Below, piece after piece: positions 1 to 12,700 of a stretch of 64,000 nt of DNA. The notes beneath the pieces are model-generated. The model saw only the letters and a program-made list of their open reading frames with translations, did not search any database and was not told the DNA's origin. The position numbers and the translations under genes were made by a program. Source of the DNA: Kudoa neothunni (taxonomy: Eukaryota > Cnidaria); assembly GCA_964304625.1 (NCBI GenBank), contig OZ199839.1, forward strand, positions 1,736,001 through 1,800,000. The letters run 5' to 3'. The stretch's first letter is position 1. Every line of letters begins with the position of its first letter.

Positions 1-478
1 TATTTTATCAATAAATATGATTAAAACAAAAATTGTGATTTATTTTTCGGCCAAATAATCTTAATAATGGTTTTCGTTATTCAATTAAATAAAAAGTGTA
101 ATACCTATGCTGAAAAATAAAGGAAACACAAAAAAATAATAACCGCGCACGCATTTCGATGCGTATTATAGGTTGCCTACTGTGGTTTCGTTGGGAAATA
201 CAATTAGGACTAATGTTTATCCGTTAGCAAAGTGATATATATCGTATGAATAAAATAAGCGTTAGAGCTTTAAAAAGGGGAGTAAATGAGTGGAATTGAG
301 AATGGCCGCAGACTTGTTTCTTAATTAAACTAGAAATGATCGGGCTCATATCTTGACGCCACTAAATTTTCCGACACATACTGTCTCAAAAATGCGAAAA
401 TTGTTTGTTAGAAGCGGAGATTAAGTGATAATTCAAATTTTATTATTGTACGAAAAAAGCTATGGATTCTTTAAATAT
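1..478. other. No feature seen
   Basis: AT-rich sequence with no open reading frame, repeat or RNA gene that I can support. Confidence 0.4.
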
Positions 479-707
479 AAAAAAAGAAAATATGATGTCA
501 ACAAGCGAATATTAGACCTAGAATGGGAAGAAGAGTTTGTCTCTACTGTAGTAGGGGAAAAGCCATTGTGTCTTATTTGCGATATGCTTTTAAGTCAATA
601 AAACTTCTAACCTGAAACGAGATTATGATGAAAATCACGGACAATTTTCTCGTGATTATCCTCGTAAGTCTCAAGTAAGAACCAATAAGCTATGTTCTCT
701 AAAGTAG
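479..707 (+). pseudogene. hAT-type BED zinc-finger transposase fragment (decayed)
   Basis: Two adjacent frames together read like the N-terminal BED finger of ZBED/GTF2IRD2-class hAT transposases. Positions 479-601 encode KKRKYDV..., then a Trp-Glu rich segment and a CLIC (C-x2-C) pair, ending in TAA. A second frame at 603-707 continues with SNLKRDYDENHG and ends in TAG. The first half of the finger (C-x2-C) and the later His are recognisable, but they sit in different frames and no DDE/RNase-H domain follows. It is a remnant without function. The family call rests on the short KKRKYDV and SNLKR matches, so it is tentative. Confidence 0.5.
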
Positions 708-2964
708 AAAGTAAACCTCCTTATGCCGCGCGGGAAAAATCACTCATGTTCCGATGGGATCCGCCCAGGCCAAGAAAAAAACTGTCTTAATCGTGTTTTA
801 ATCTTTTTGTGTCATGTTTAAACATTCTTTCAACTATTTATAAGATGTTCTGTGTAGGAAATTTAATTGATTATGAAGCATTAATAGGCTTCAGAACAAA
901 GTCCCATAATGCATCAATATCGGTTATTTAAAGTAAGAAAGAATCTAACAGCATCAAAATTCAAATTAATTAGATTCCATATGAAAAAAATATAGTTTAG
1001 AACCTATAGTCCACTTCTAATCTAAATAAGAAATTGCAAGTAAAAGTGATCCGAGCGCATATCAACGGCGGCAGCTTTTCTGTATGAAATGGGAAACATC
1101 AAATTAACCATAAACAGATTAAACTGAATAAATGTGTCTCGGCTTTAATTTATAATTTGGCGTAATTTTTAAGACATATATAAAAGGCAAAGTTCAAATT
1201 AACTCTTGAAATTTGATTTATACATCTTTTCTTGTCAGACATATATGTTATTTGAAAACACAAGATTTGTCGTTTACCTCTGTTATTCAATCCTTAATTT
1301 TCATTTTATTTATCTGTTTTAAACATTTTCCTTATAAATTTAATAATATCAGAAGTAGGTTTTCATAGTTACAAAGTTAAGTGAAATGACCCAAAATCCC
1401 ACGATTTTTAAACTACGTTTTGATTCTCTCTGATAATCATCAAAATTATAAGTTGGTCGGAGGAACTATTTCCATCCTTCTATAGACAAGTTTAAAGTAA
1501 CGAAAAGTACATCCGGAAATTAGAAAGTTATTTTTGGATCAAGAGTCGGTAATCCGCGGTGAAGTTCTATAACATGCGAAGATTCATCATTTACTCAATT
1601 AAATGTAACATCTAAAATTTTTAAATTACTTTGATGAGATAACAATATTTTTATTCGATATATATGTGTTTTCACAAAAAACGAAACATATTTTTGTTTG
1701 TAGAGTCAAAAAAATCATTAAAATCAGCCGATAAAAAATTTTTTTAAATATAATGTTTTTGCGCCGTTCGAAGTGTTTTAAACTTCTAGAGGGATTCCGA
1801 AATTTCCAGATGGCTTAAATTTGTCTACCTAAGACTAGGTTCAAATTAGTCGGATTCGTGGTCCACGCGGACGCGACTCCGGACATTGAGGGTTAAGGAC
1901 AATATGAGCATTGTTATAATAAAATAAAAACCTACCCGTTTTCTTTTATGAACCTCTGATTCATATCTTTGAGGATCTGATTAAACATAAATGAAGATAA
2001 TCACACATTCATTTGTAAATGACACTAAACTGAAAGCTCTTTAATTCCCCTAAAATAGCGATTTCACCTAAAATTTTATTATTATGTGATTGAAATTTTT
2101 CTTCGATCATTGTAGAAGTGATAAACATCATAGCACGCTTTTTAATTGTTTTACACCCTTATATTGTGCTAATTTTTAATAGCGGGCGTACGCTGTATCA
2201 GCTGTTCATAAAAATGAGCCGTCTCATACAAATTTAATATGTATTCTGGATTGTATCTTGACAATATCTTTGAAAAATTTCTCATCCATAAATAAATATA
2301 TTTATAATCAACGCTCTCCTTCTCCGTACAATTTGAGTTTTTCAGAACGTAACACCTCCTGAAATTATTAAACTAACTCTCGGTTCCGCCGAAACCATTT
2401 ATTCAAATATCTTTGGAAATAATACAAGATTTTTCGATCATTAGAAAAACTAGATAATATTTTTTATTTCGCATTGAAACTATCCAATTGTAAAAGTTAT
2501 TTTAATATCCTTACATTGTCGGGGTTTAAATATTTTTCATAATTTTGAAATGATTGAATCTATAGGTTCGTCTTATTTAGATGAACTTTTATCAAGATTT
2601 AAGAGACCTATTTTAAATTATCGAACAATATTGGAATGAATATAAATTGGTAAACCGAAACGTCTTACAATAATATTAGTAACACCGCGTATAGACTTAA
2701 AAAAATTATAGTAATCTATTACTTTTATTATATCTTTATTAGTTATTTGAGAACATGCCATACTTTTTATAGTGTATCCGTCAGATTAAAGGGATTAAAA
2801 CCAAAAAATGAATTACGTAATGATGAGACACAATGTTTATCCTAATTTGATTTATATCCGCTAGTTAAAAATTTTTGTGTTTTCGTATAATTATTCATTT
2901 AAGCATATTGAATATGATTTTTATGTTTTTTTAGTGAATTAAAGCACATAATACTAATAAAGCT
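708..2964. other. No gene seen, AT-rich intergenic
   Basis: No coding region, tRNA or clear repeat is recognised in this stretch. Confidence 0.4.
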
Positions 2965-2993
2965 AAATTGCGCAGTATCGGGTCACAACTGTA
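2965..2993 (-). repeat. Solitary Tigger/pogo-type terminal repeat
   Basis: Read on the minus strand this begins TACAGTTGTGACCCGATACT, close to the terminal repeat of the Tigger element at 4348-8823 (CAGTCGTGCCTCGGTATTGC). No partner end or coding sequence lies nearby, so it is probably a deletion remnant or one end of a MITE. Confidence 0.4.
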
Positions 2994-4347
2994 TCACATA
3001 CTTCACGCATACGTCAATAATGATAATTTTTAATCACAATAACTCTTACTCACAAATTACTTAAAAATTTAATAAGTTAGAATCTGTCATAATTATTTCT
3101 AGGCTTTGGAGTTAAGTAACGGACTACAAATAATCAATTATAATCAAAATTAAAGGCACCTAAATGACATGGAGAAAATTTGTCCGATAGAAGACTTGCA
3201 CGCGTACGCGCAATCGCGTCTGACGTGGGTACGGCAAATTCGTGAGTTTTATTCGTGTTCGTTCATACGAACAAAAATTGTTAAAAGTCAAAACGTACGA
3301 ACACGAACGAAATCATAATTTCAAATTTTTGAACGAACGGATCTTCGCCCTGAGGGAATCTAAATATATCGGTCGTTTAAGAAAGTATTGGATTTTAGAG
3401 ACAATTAACTGGATATTAACGAACAATATCTGTATATGGTTTCAAAAATAAATTATTTTTAAATTAAAACTTACATTTATTGGCTGAATTACGATTTAAA
3501 TTGGCACATTAACTATGTTAGCGGCTTTGAGTGAGAAATATGGTTTATGATATTTTCTTAATTATACCTGAAGCATTTGGGTGATAGCTAGATCACGATT
3601 GGAGGATAATAACGTCGTTTTCAACCTTATTCAAAAAGATTTTCTGATTATTTTATCATGATCATAACATATTTCACCATTTTCGCGGTAAATTTTCTAA
3701 CGCAGACTTAAGAAAACCGCATGAGAGAGTTTCCACAACTAATGATTTTCGTGATTACAGAAATTTTTTTGAATCAAAGTTATGAATAAGGAGGCGAACA
3801 AGAAAATTTTTTAATTGTTGAAAAGATCGATTGTGGTGTGGAATTAAAAAGAATCAATAACTATTTCATATTGCGCATAACTAACAGTTAGATTTATTAA
3901 CTTTATTGTTGGAATAGATCAGCAGTTTCAACACGGTCAACGAGTTCATGCGTTAACAATTTCTTTTGTGGATTTTTTCGCAATTAGAAAAAACTCTCTC
4001 GGAGCTCGAGGTGCCGGTAGGTTTCGAAAAAATAATTGTTACCAGCTTTTTTAGATTTCGATATTTAGAATCCTTCAATAGTCTAAGGCGGGGATGGTAA
4101 GTGCGTGCTCGCTCGCAAATATCCAAATTTGCAAAAAATATTAATTAACGAACGAAATTGTCATCCCTGGTCTGGTGTGGCGCACGATTCGCAGTAAAAT
4201 AATGAGGGGTGCATATTTTCGAATTCTTAAAGTTTCATCTGGTACAATTTTGATATTATATAAAAATTAGTTATTCACAAAACATTATGTTGGAAAAGAG
4301 AATGTCCTGCAAAAATCCCTTCGTATCTTTCAGACAAAATGGAAATT
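2994..4347. other. No gene seen; short hairpin near 3250-3312
   Basis: No gene is recognised. A small inverted repeat is present: ATTCGTGTTCGTTC at about 3249-3262 against ACGAACACGAAC at about 3296-3307, which could form a stem with a loop of about 35 bases. The 69-codon open frame at 3242-3451 covers this hairpin and resembles nothing I know. Confidence 0.3.
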
Positions 4348-5372
4348 CAGTCAAACCTCGATATTGCGAAGTAAATCGGAGATTCAATTTTACTACGCAA
4401 TACAAAATTAGTACGCAATATCGATGCTCGCGCGTGTGCATTGAAGGGAATTGTATTTTTATTATTTAACCTATTTTTTAAGCATAGAATCCAGAAATGA
4501 AAATATAAGTTAATTGTTAAATGAGGTTCCTTTTCATTTTTTGTGAAAAAAGTCCGTTATGGTAGTTTGGAGTTCTCTTTTTTTCGTATTGAGATCAGTC
4601 GGTCCATTACAGGGTGTAGGTCGAATAAACCTTCTGGTTCTTCCGCGATAAAAGTTTCCCTGAAAGTTTGTATTGCGCCCCTTATTTTCTTTGTAGGGAC
4701 CTTTTTTATGGCTTTGTCTGTTTCATCCTTTTCGTTATCAGATATATCATCTATGTCGCTATTAATGACGGAGAGGAGTTTGCTTCATCGTGAACTTTTT
4801 CGTAAATTTCAGAAGATGATACATCATCAAATGAGTCCAGTTAATTTTAGAGAAATAATTTTTGATAATATACCTTCATTAATGTTACCATATTCTTGAA
4901 TTTCTTGAATAGTTGTTGATGCTATTCAACATATATTTATAATTTTAATCAAAAACACCCAACTTTTTAAAACAATTAATAATTGTTTCCTTCGAAAAAT
5001 TATTCCAAGCATTTTTTAACTTTTTTAAACAATCGAATAAAGTATAGTTTTTTAATATTAATTCATTATCATTCAATACACTAATCGAATGGAGAATTTT
5101 TTTATAGTTGCTTTTTAATGAGTTAATCATTCCTAAATCATAAGGCTGTAATATTGATGTAGTATTCTTCGGCAAAAATAAAAATTTAATATTTTCTAGA
5201 CCGTCCATGTCTTTAGGATGGGAGGGACATTGGTCTAATAAGATTAAAACTTTTCTATTCTCTTTTTCAAACATATTGTTAAATTTTTTCATAATTTGAA
5301 AAAAGATAGAGACGTTCATCCATGAGTTTTTCTGTGAAAAATATTCATTTGGTAGATGGGATATATTTTTAA

Positions 5373-7859
5373 CCCTCCAACGGATGAAAAAACGACCACC
5401 CTCCAACGGGATTTGGGGTAAAAAAGACCCCAGATTTTTTTAAATTTAATGTATGCAGAAAATTATTATAAACTTATGAGGGAAATATGGGAAAATTCTG
5501 CCTAAGTAACGCTGAGAAAATAATCAATTACTTCATAATTAATCTTCAGTAATCCTCTTCGGCAAGATTAAGCAGATATCGCGATAAATCGTTTTTATAA
5601 CGTATAATATGTTTAGTCTTATTTAAAATAATGAAAAATAACATTTTAGTAAAAAATAAAAGATAAAATATTTTCAAGGGTCCCTAATAAATTTGGTTTA
5701 TATTAGCTAGCAATTTAGATATTTATTTGACGAATGGGCGCGACAGTAGAAACTTCCACATTTTGAGCATTTGGATGAGGTTTTCTTATCGTTTTCACGA
5801 GGACAATGTTCACATCTTCGTTTAGAAGTATTTGAATCTGCAAAGTTGTATGTTTCCATAGAAGTTGGATGAGATCTTTTTGAACATTTTTTCATTTGGG
5901 AATTTCTCTCCAAAAGAGGTTTATACAACTCTCCAGCCATTTCTTTCAGAAAATCACGTCTCAATTTTGTGGAATCGTTAAATATGTGTTTATATAGACA
6001 AAATGAATTTATTAAAGCCAAATCCAACATATTATAAAAGACCACCATGGGCCAGCGTCGATTAAATCTGCGGACCGAAACGGAAGCCAACATCCGATCC
6101 ACGGTATCTACTCCTCCTTTGGAACCATTATAATCCACTATTGTTTCAGGCTTTTGTTTATGTGTATCGTTGGTTATGTTGGTGTTGGTTGTTCCTGAGG
6201 ATAGGAGAATCACCGCTCTTCTTTTTTTGTTGACATATGAAGTGATCATATATTTATCAAAAAATATAAACATAGTGCTGAATAAGGAACGATTTCTAGA
6301 CGGAAGAACACACGGTGGTAAATCTCTCTTATTGTGTCGAATTGTTCCAAGGTATGTCAGACGTTTGTCTAACAGCTTCTCGGCTAGTCTAAGGGAAGAG
6401 AAAAAATTATCTGCAACTATAGTTCTTCCTGAGTTATACAAGGGAGCTGTAAGGGAAAGCACAATATTCTCACCAACACCACAGTTTTGGCTAGCTTGAG
6501 TTCCGTTCTTTCCTAGATAGGGAGAAATGTTTACAACATATTTGTGGACTGGATCGACAGCTAGGAAAAACTTTAGGCCATATTTCGCCGGCTTCATCGG
6601 CATATATTGTCTAAATGAGCATCTTCCTCTAAACGAGACTAACTGCTCGTCAACGGTAACATTTTCACCGGGGAAAAAACATATAGGTAGAGTCTGGATC
6701 CACATGTTCCATATGTTGCGAATTGGACAAAATTTATCCAATTCTCTTCTTTCAGATCTGGTGCTTGGATTATTAAAATGAATACATCGTAGAATTTGGC
6801 GAAAACGATTAAATGAAAAGATTTCGCGATACATCTCTCTCCCTTCCTTTATACTAAACATTTCTAAAAGAGGTTGCTCTCTGTCTTTGTAGACAGCCAT
6901 CAAAATTAGTGTTCCGAAAAATCCTCTTAATTCAACGTCGTCTAAATCATTCCATAAATCAGAAAAGTGTAATTTCCCGTGAACGTTTGTTTGTTTTATT
7001 ATTTCCTGGCAAATTTCATCAGTGAAGAATATAAAAAAACAGTCCAACACGTTTTTGACTCTTTGTATGCAATAAGCTGTTGGCCCAGGTCGAGGATTCA
7101 TGATATTCTCCTTCAGCATTTTTGATGGAGGTGGCTTATTCAATGTCCAAAGTATTCCGCTTTTGCTTGTCGTAGAATCCGCAGGATGTTCGCAATCTGA
7201 TGTATCATCGGATTCTTCGGAATATTCAAGAACGGTTTCATCAATGTCGCTACTTAAAGGTTGATATTCATCGCTAAAATCCTCAGATGGTGCCATGATT
7301 ATCTCAATGTGCGCAACAAACGATAAAATTGGTGTATATTTCGCGTTAACTCTCATATACGGTCCTAAGGCTTAAATTATCTATAGCTTATTTTGTAGGG
7401 GATTATTTATTGCTAGTACACGGAGGTAATATGTTAATTTTGTTTGTATTTAGCTAATAAACATTGACCTTGCGGTATTCATATAAACGATGGTTACGAT
7501 ATGTTGCGATTACATACTTAATCGGATTACGGCGGATTATATTGATTAATAATTGCTGAATTTGACAGTATTTATTGGGCAGATTTTTTTTTAAATTTCC
7601 AAATCATCTTATAATAATTTTCTACATACGTCAAATCAAAAAAAATCTGGGGTCTTTTTTACCCCAAAGCCCGTTGGAAGATAAAAATTTTGTTCGATAA
7701 GAAATAATCAATATTCCACATAAAGATTTTTATAAATCTATTTATTAAAATAATTTAGGAGAATAGACGAAATTTTAAGTATCCCAGATAATTATAAAAT
7801 ATTCTATGGACAAATTAAAATCGTTTTGGGGTCTAAAAGACCCCAAGCCCGTTAGAGGG
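5373..7859 (-). mobile_element. piggyBac-like transposon 1 (intact TTAA duplication)
   Basis: The element is flanked by TTAA at 5369-5372 and 7860-7863, the piggyBac target duplication. Its outer ends are CCCTCCAACGG (left) and CCCTCTAACGGG (right, reversed). A GC-clamped palindrome follows each end motif: GGGGTAAAAAAGACCCC at 5415-5431, GGGGTCTTTTTTACCCC at 7649-7665 and GGGGTCTAAAAGACCCC at 7828-7844. The end motif therefore occurs twice on each side, and the two right-hand palindromes start 179 bp apart. The insertion splits a Tigger transposase precisely, so it is younger than the Tigger copy. Confidence 0.9.
5707..7356 (-). CDS. piggyBac-type transposase, 549 aa
   Basis: DDE_Tnp_1_7 transposase, open from start to stop. 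The N-terminus is acidic and Ser/Asp-rich (about residues 20-65). The core follows with the catalytic Asp residues in VTVDEQLVSFRG, IVADNFFSS and GGVDTVDRM. The C-terminus has a Cys/His cross-brace finger (CEHCPRENDKK..CSKCGSFYC..H). Length and order match PGBD4-like proteins. The first ATG gives 549 residues; a second in-frame ATG about 20 codons in (before APSEDF) is an equally good start. The frame is unbroken, unlike the related copies at 19.5-20.9 and 57.4-59.2 kb, so this copy could be recently active. No host role is implied. Confidence 0.9.
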   Translation of the reverse strand: MRVNAKYTPILSFVAHIEIIMAPSEDFSDEYQPLSSDIDETVLEYSEESDDTSDCEHPADSTTSKSGILWTLNKPPPSKMLKENIMNPRPGPTAYCIQRVKNVLDCFFIFFTDEICQEIIKQTNVHGKLHFSDLWNDLDDVELRGFFGTLILMAVYKDREQPLLEMFSIKEGREMYREIFSFNRFRQILRCIHFNNPSTRSERRELDKFCPIRNIWNMWIQTLPICFFPGENVTVDEQLVSFRGRCSFRQYMPMKPAKYGLKFFLAVDPVHKYVVNISPYLGKNGTQASQNCGVGENIVLSLTAPLYNSGRTIVADNFFSSLRLAEKLLDKRLTYLGTIRHNKRDLPPCVLPSRNRSLFSTMFIFFDKYMITSYVNKKRRAVILLSSGTTNTNITNDTHKQKPETIVDYNGSKGGVDTVDRMLASVSVRRFNRRWPMVVFYNMLDLALINSFCLYKHIFNDSTKLRRDFLKEMAGELYKPLLERNSQMKKCSKRSHPTSMETYNFADSNTSKRRCEHCPRENDKKTSSKCSKCGSFYCRAHSSNKYLNC

Positions 7860-8823
7860 TTAAAACAACGAGGCTTCTGATATTTACCAATTACAAATAA
7901 TGGTAATTTTGAACCATCTAAGCCCGCAGATACTAAAACCGTAACACGCTTCTTGGACACTTTAGATCCTCGGAAATCTTGTGCTCCTTTTAATACGTAA
8001 GTCCGCTTATTAATTTGTTGATGAAAAAGGGCACTTTCATCAACATTAATAATATTTGTTGGATCGTAACTTTGCAGAATATCTTTATTCTCAAATTTCC
8101 AAGCATATATTGAAGAAGAATCAGCACTAGATGCTTCCCCGTGAAGTCTTACGGAACCAAGTCCAAATCTACTTTTAAAGCAAGCCAGCCATCCTCTGCT
8201 TGCATTAAAATTGTCGATATTCTTTTCTTTGGCGATTGACAATGCTTTTGCTATTATAATTTCGCCAGAAATTTGTTTTTTATTTCGGGCATTTACGATC
8301 CAATTATAAACTTCGGTATCGACATCTTCATGTTTACCACTAGAAAATCGCTTTCTCTTGTTAGAAATATTGGAATCAGTAATTTTTTGTTCCATTGAGA
8401 GAATTCTACTGAGAGTTGAATATTCTTAACAAAAATTATCGTTATTATTAATATAAAGTAAAAACATTTGAATACTTAGTCCGAATTTCATTACGGTCAT
8501 TTTTTTGCAATTTTAATTGATTTAATTGAATTATAGTAACTAATAATTTTATTCTTCTCATCAATATCTCGCAGCACTCTCGACATTGTCAATTTTACTG
8601 CGCACTATCGAATCAAACGCGCAATCCGGACTTTGAATTTGCTACGCAATGCAAAATCACTTCGCAATATCGAATAATATACGTTGTCGTTTATTTAAAA
8701 AAATTTTTCTTCACAATAATTTTATAATATTAGCATTAATATATCTAATATATTTTCCAATTTAACTAAAATAGGGCAAATACAAGAGATATGGGGCTAC
8801 TACGCAATACCGAGGCACGACTG

Positions 8824-9289
8824 TAATTCCCTCAGCATATAATCATAAGCATGTATTCGCTGAAAATGAGACTTCGAAAATTCAAGACACTGAAAAAAAC
8901 ATCACATTTACTACTCAACAGGTTTATTCCGTTGCAACAAGCACTTTAAAATTGTGCGAATTGCCATTCTCAATAAAAGTCATACATATAAAATATTTGA
9001 GAAAGAAATTCCATAATTGTGGTTAAAAATGTTAATTTCCAAAAACTCAGTATTTCTACACTTCGCCAAAAGCTATATTTCTAATCAATTCGAATACTGT
9101 CATCCTATATTAATTTCATTTTGCGATAAGCTAAAAGTTTATCAGAGCAATATCGAAAACGATATTGATTTTCAACTGGCCAACTTAAGGAGACAATTAT
9201 GTTCTACTTACGGTTAAAAGATAGCTGATATAAAAATATGCGTGAAAATTACCATATCTTTAATAATACGGATTTCTTATATCTTACTG
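8824..9289. other. No gene recognised
   Basis: A 66-codon plus-strand frame (9017-9217) is present, with little that looks protein-like. I cannot link it to a family. Confidence 0.3.
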
Positions 9290-9425
9290 CTAAAAAATAT
9301 TGCAGGAAATTTAAACAGTTGCCTAACTATTGATTGTTTTTGATTGAGATTGCGCAGACAAATTTTCCCCCTTGTGCACTTAAATATTATTTACCGTGCC
9401 AATAGCCACATCCTTTAGATTCTAA
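9290..9425. repeat. Possible MITE copy (GTGCCAATAGCC end)
   Basis: The segment ends AATATTATTTACCGTGCCAATAGCC (shortened here to its key parts: AATATTATTTACC then GTGCCAATAGCC). The same end closes repeat copies at 43.3-43.5 kb and 52.3 kb. Only one end is convincing here. Confidence 0.35.
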
Positions 9426-9737
9426 AGGAAATCGCTATTGTGACGAATAAATAAAAATAGCCAACGCCAAAATTTTTCATAAATGATATTATTTTCGAAC
9501 GGGGGATTTTTTTAATTAAATAATTTTCACATTTTGACAGAAATAAGTGTAAATTAAAATTCGATAAATAATTAAACGAAAATATCTATGGAATAATTTT
9601 AGAGGATATCGTAAAAAAATATATTCTGTGGAATCTATTTTTTGAAGAGCAGGTTAACTTATAGCTCTGATTGAAAAGTTTTGAAGAAACACAAACTGAA
9701 TAAATCTCAAAAAGTGTAATTAGTGAGGAATGATCAA

Positions 9738-12700
9738 TCATAAATCTCGAATGTTGGGGTGGTCTCGACCACTCTTGTGAGGAACAAATAAGGAACGACC
9801 CCTTTTTGTGATGATGCATCCTGAAAATACAACAAAAGTAATCAAAGCTAAGAATAAAAACACGAAAAGCACCAACACAATTCCTTCCAGAAACGAATAT
9901 TCTAAATAGTCGTATTATTATATTTCATTACTACAAAATACATACCTAATTTGTTACTATATAAAATTTTGATGTAATAATGTGTTCTATCGTGGAATAT
10001 TACGATTTCCGTGGATGTGATTGGGGGGAAATTAAACAAACATTTTCCGGCACGCTCAAAGCTTCTTAGGAAATTTTCAGGTTCCTCAAAAATCACTGTG
10101 GTGCACAAATATGTAAGTAAAGGATTCAACTCGTCCATGGTTTTGAATCCCAAACGCACCGCAACACAATCTTCGAATACATCACATGAAACCTCAGTAC
10201 TCTAAATGAGAATGATTTCACGTTTTCACCGAAACGCGAATGTAGATATAGGAGGGAATACTGTTTTGGAGCAATCACTTGAACTGAAACCTAATTCACA
10301 TTCAGTAATTTCTTGTATACCTACGACTCCTGTTGAATCGTACTAGAAGTCAAGATAAGATAAAATCTTAACGATAAAGTTTAGTTACATTGATTCCATT
10401 CGCCGTAGTAAAGCTATCACAAACATTCTCTGGGAGTGATTCAATCGGATATGTACTTTGTTGACAATCGCGAAAAGCGCATCTGGTCGCATACTCGCAC
10501 TGAATAGCTGGGCAGCAACCAAATTTATTAGGCTTGCAACAGTTCTCTCTATTGATTTCCTGAATTGTGGGATTATAGTCAGGTAAAACAGTGGGTGTAA
10601 CAGATATAATATTTGAGCACGTATTTCCATTCCTTGAATATTTGTGAATACAAAATAAGGTTGGAAAAATAATACCTATCAGATGAACAACGACAGCCTC
10701 CACAGACCAAAGTTCCACTATAACTACAATCTTCGCTGTTGGCTATCTACAAGAATGTAAGAATAGATGCGAGATAGGTAAAGTTATTGTTAATCCCGAT
10801 TTTCACTATAATATCTGTAAAGAAATATGATCTTTTTTTATTTAAACTAGGATTATAATAAAAGTTAGGAAATTTTATATTACACAAATCGTAATATAAT
10901 CATCACGGTAAAACCAAGAGTAAATTTAACGTCCCTTTATTTTATAATCTTCATTCCTTATACATATATATATATATATATATATATAGTTACTCGTGTA
11001 TAATAATGTATTTAGAATAAATATATTTATTTTGAAACTACACATTAAAACGATCTTTGCACTCTTTTTATTCACACAAAGTTTTTAAACCTAATTCTAT
11101 CTATTGGCTTATTTAGCATAATTGAGTATAAAAATTATCTAAAAACTAGAATGTAAATGTATTCAAAAATTCAATGTCCCATTATCATAATGACCGGTAT
11201 ATCTTAGAATTAACACAGAATCATTCCTGGATCATTTTTTTTGTCACTAATTTCTTATATTACAAGAAATTTGTAAATAAATCATAATTATTCTGTTTAT
11301 ATTTAAATATTACATATCACAATTAAATTATTAGCTGATACTAAATTTCTTAGTTTGAATAAGAATAATTTATTATTTTATCATGAGTTTGTGATTTTAA
11401 CGGTCATTAATTTCTTAAAATCTCCTTATTTATCCAATTATTTCATATATGCATCAGAAAAATATATAGTAATGAAAAAATATTATAAGGATCAACAATT
11501 CTCAAATCAAGTATAGAGAGAATATTAAATCATTAGATGTCTCTACTAAAGGAGTGTTAGAATATTTTAAATATTGCATTAGCTAATACAACAAAATCTC
11601 ATCCCATAGTCTATGAGTAAATCGTTTTTTTATTATTTTTGCGATTAAATTCTCGACTTATCTGCTTCATCGAATAATATGCTATGAAATCAAAGCGTCA
11701 TTCATATCATATTCTGAAATAAATTTTACAATATTTTCCGAACAGTTCTCAATATTTAATAATGTAAAAATATATTTTTGTCATTCATGCGAAGACTTAA
11801 GTAAATAGCTAGTTATAAAGGCACCGGCATTATTAACTATAATACAATATATTATTTATTTAAGTATGTACTCTTGACTTATCACATAGTAAAATTATTC
11901 TTTTATTTAACAACCATCATAATCTAATTCTGCGACGGAGATTGTCACAATCCTGACGATAAAGAGTGGTTGTATTGCGTAATATATATCGTTATACAAC
12001 GATCTATATTTTGATCAACAATAGAATAACATTTGATTTTAGAATATTAAATTTAGGAATTATTTGAGGAGGAAAAAGACAAAAACAACTACCAATTTTA
12101 TTTTCAAATTAATACACTAATCCACGATAGGAAAGGGATCTATAAATGAATTATCACTCAAAGTGGTTATTTTTCCTTCAAACTGCCAAAATATACGGCA
12201 ACATTTTAATAATATAACCTATGTGTTAACTCATAATCATCAAAATAATAAATTTTGAAAAAAAACTTTCAAATTTTGGGCAAGATTTGAAGTTCAACAG
12301 GTCATGTTCGAAAAAATTATAAATTTAAAACAACTGTACGTAATAGGATTGACATAGTAGTTTGTGAGAGGTTCCGCATCGGACAAAATAAAAAATAATT
12401 GCAAATTTTTTTTAATTAATTTGAATACTTTTATCGATTTATGGTTAAGAAAAATATTGAAGTGGCTACAAAATTAATAAATTAAAAAATATAGTGTTTG
12501 TAAGAGTTCAATATTTCCAATTTAAAATTATTATTCGAAGTTAAAAGTTTTTGAATAAAACGAAAAAATATATATTTATAAAAATGAAAGTTTAAATATG
12601 ATAATCTTAGTTAATTAAAAATTTTTTGACAAGATTAAGCGTTTAATTATTTGAAACAATAAGTGATAAAACATTAATTCAAGGATATTTGCTATTATTA

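Larger units (their letters stand above)
4552..8395 (-). pseudogene. Tigger/pogo transposase, split by insertion
   Basis: Cut-and-paste transposase of the pogo/CENP-B class. The N-terminal half (8395 down to 7864) carries the second CENP-B-type helix-turn-helix (ASRGWLACFKSRFG) and the first DDE Asp in NVDESALFHQ. The C-terminal half (about 5372 down to 4945) carries the second Asp in ILLDQCPSHP and the third in NTTSILQPYDLG. Further C-terminal sequence, ending near KLPITDFF, lies at 4552-4900 in shifted frames. The break falls exactly at a TTAA: dropping the piggyBac and one TTAA joins KPRCF to KNISHLPNEYF in frame. The usual first HTH is not seen upstream of 8395. All three acidic residues survive, but the gene is interrupted and its tail is frameshifted. 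Confidence 0.85.
4348..8823 (-). mobile_element. Tigger/pogo DNA transposon, interrupted by a piggyBac element
   Basis: The left end CAGTCAAACCTCGATATTGC (4348) and the right end read in reverse CAGTCGTGCCTCGGTATTGC (from 8823) are imperfect terminal inverted repeats of about 25 bp. Copies of an ACGCAAT/ATTGCG motif recur just inside both ends (about 4370-4430 and 8600-8680), like transposase-binding sites. The body encodes a pogo-family DDE transposase on the minus strand. Without the 2.49 kb piggyBac insertion at 5369-7863 the element would be about 2.0 kb. A TA follows the right end but is not clear at the left, so the target duplication is eroded. Confidence 0.8.

Noticed and set aside
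4543-4899. 118-codon plus-strand frame
   Set aside because: It is antisense to the decayed Tigger C-terminus, which ends near KLPITDFF on the minus strand.
6170-6781. Plus-strand frames of 109 and 84 codons
   Set aside because: Antisense shadows of the intact piggyBac transposase at 5707-7356.
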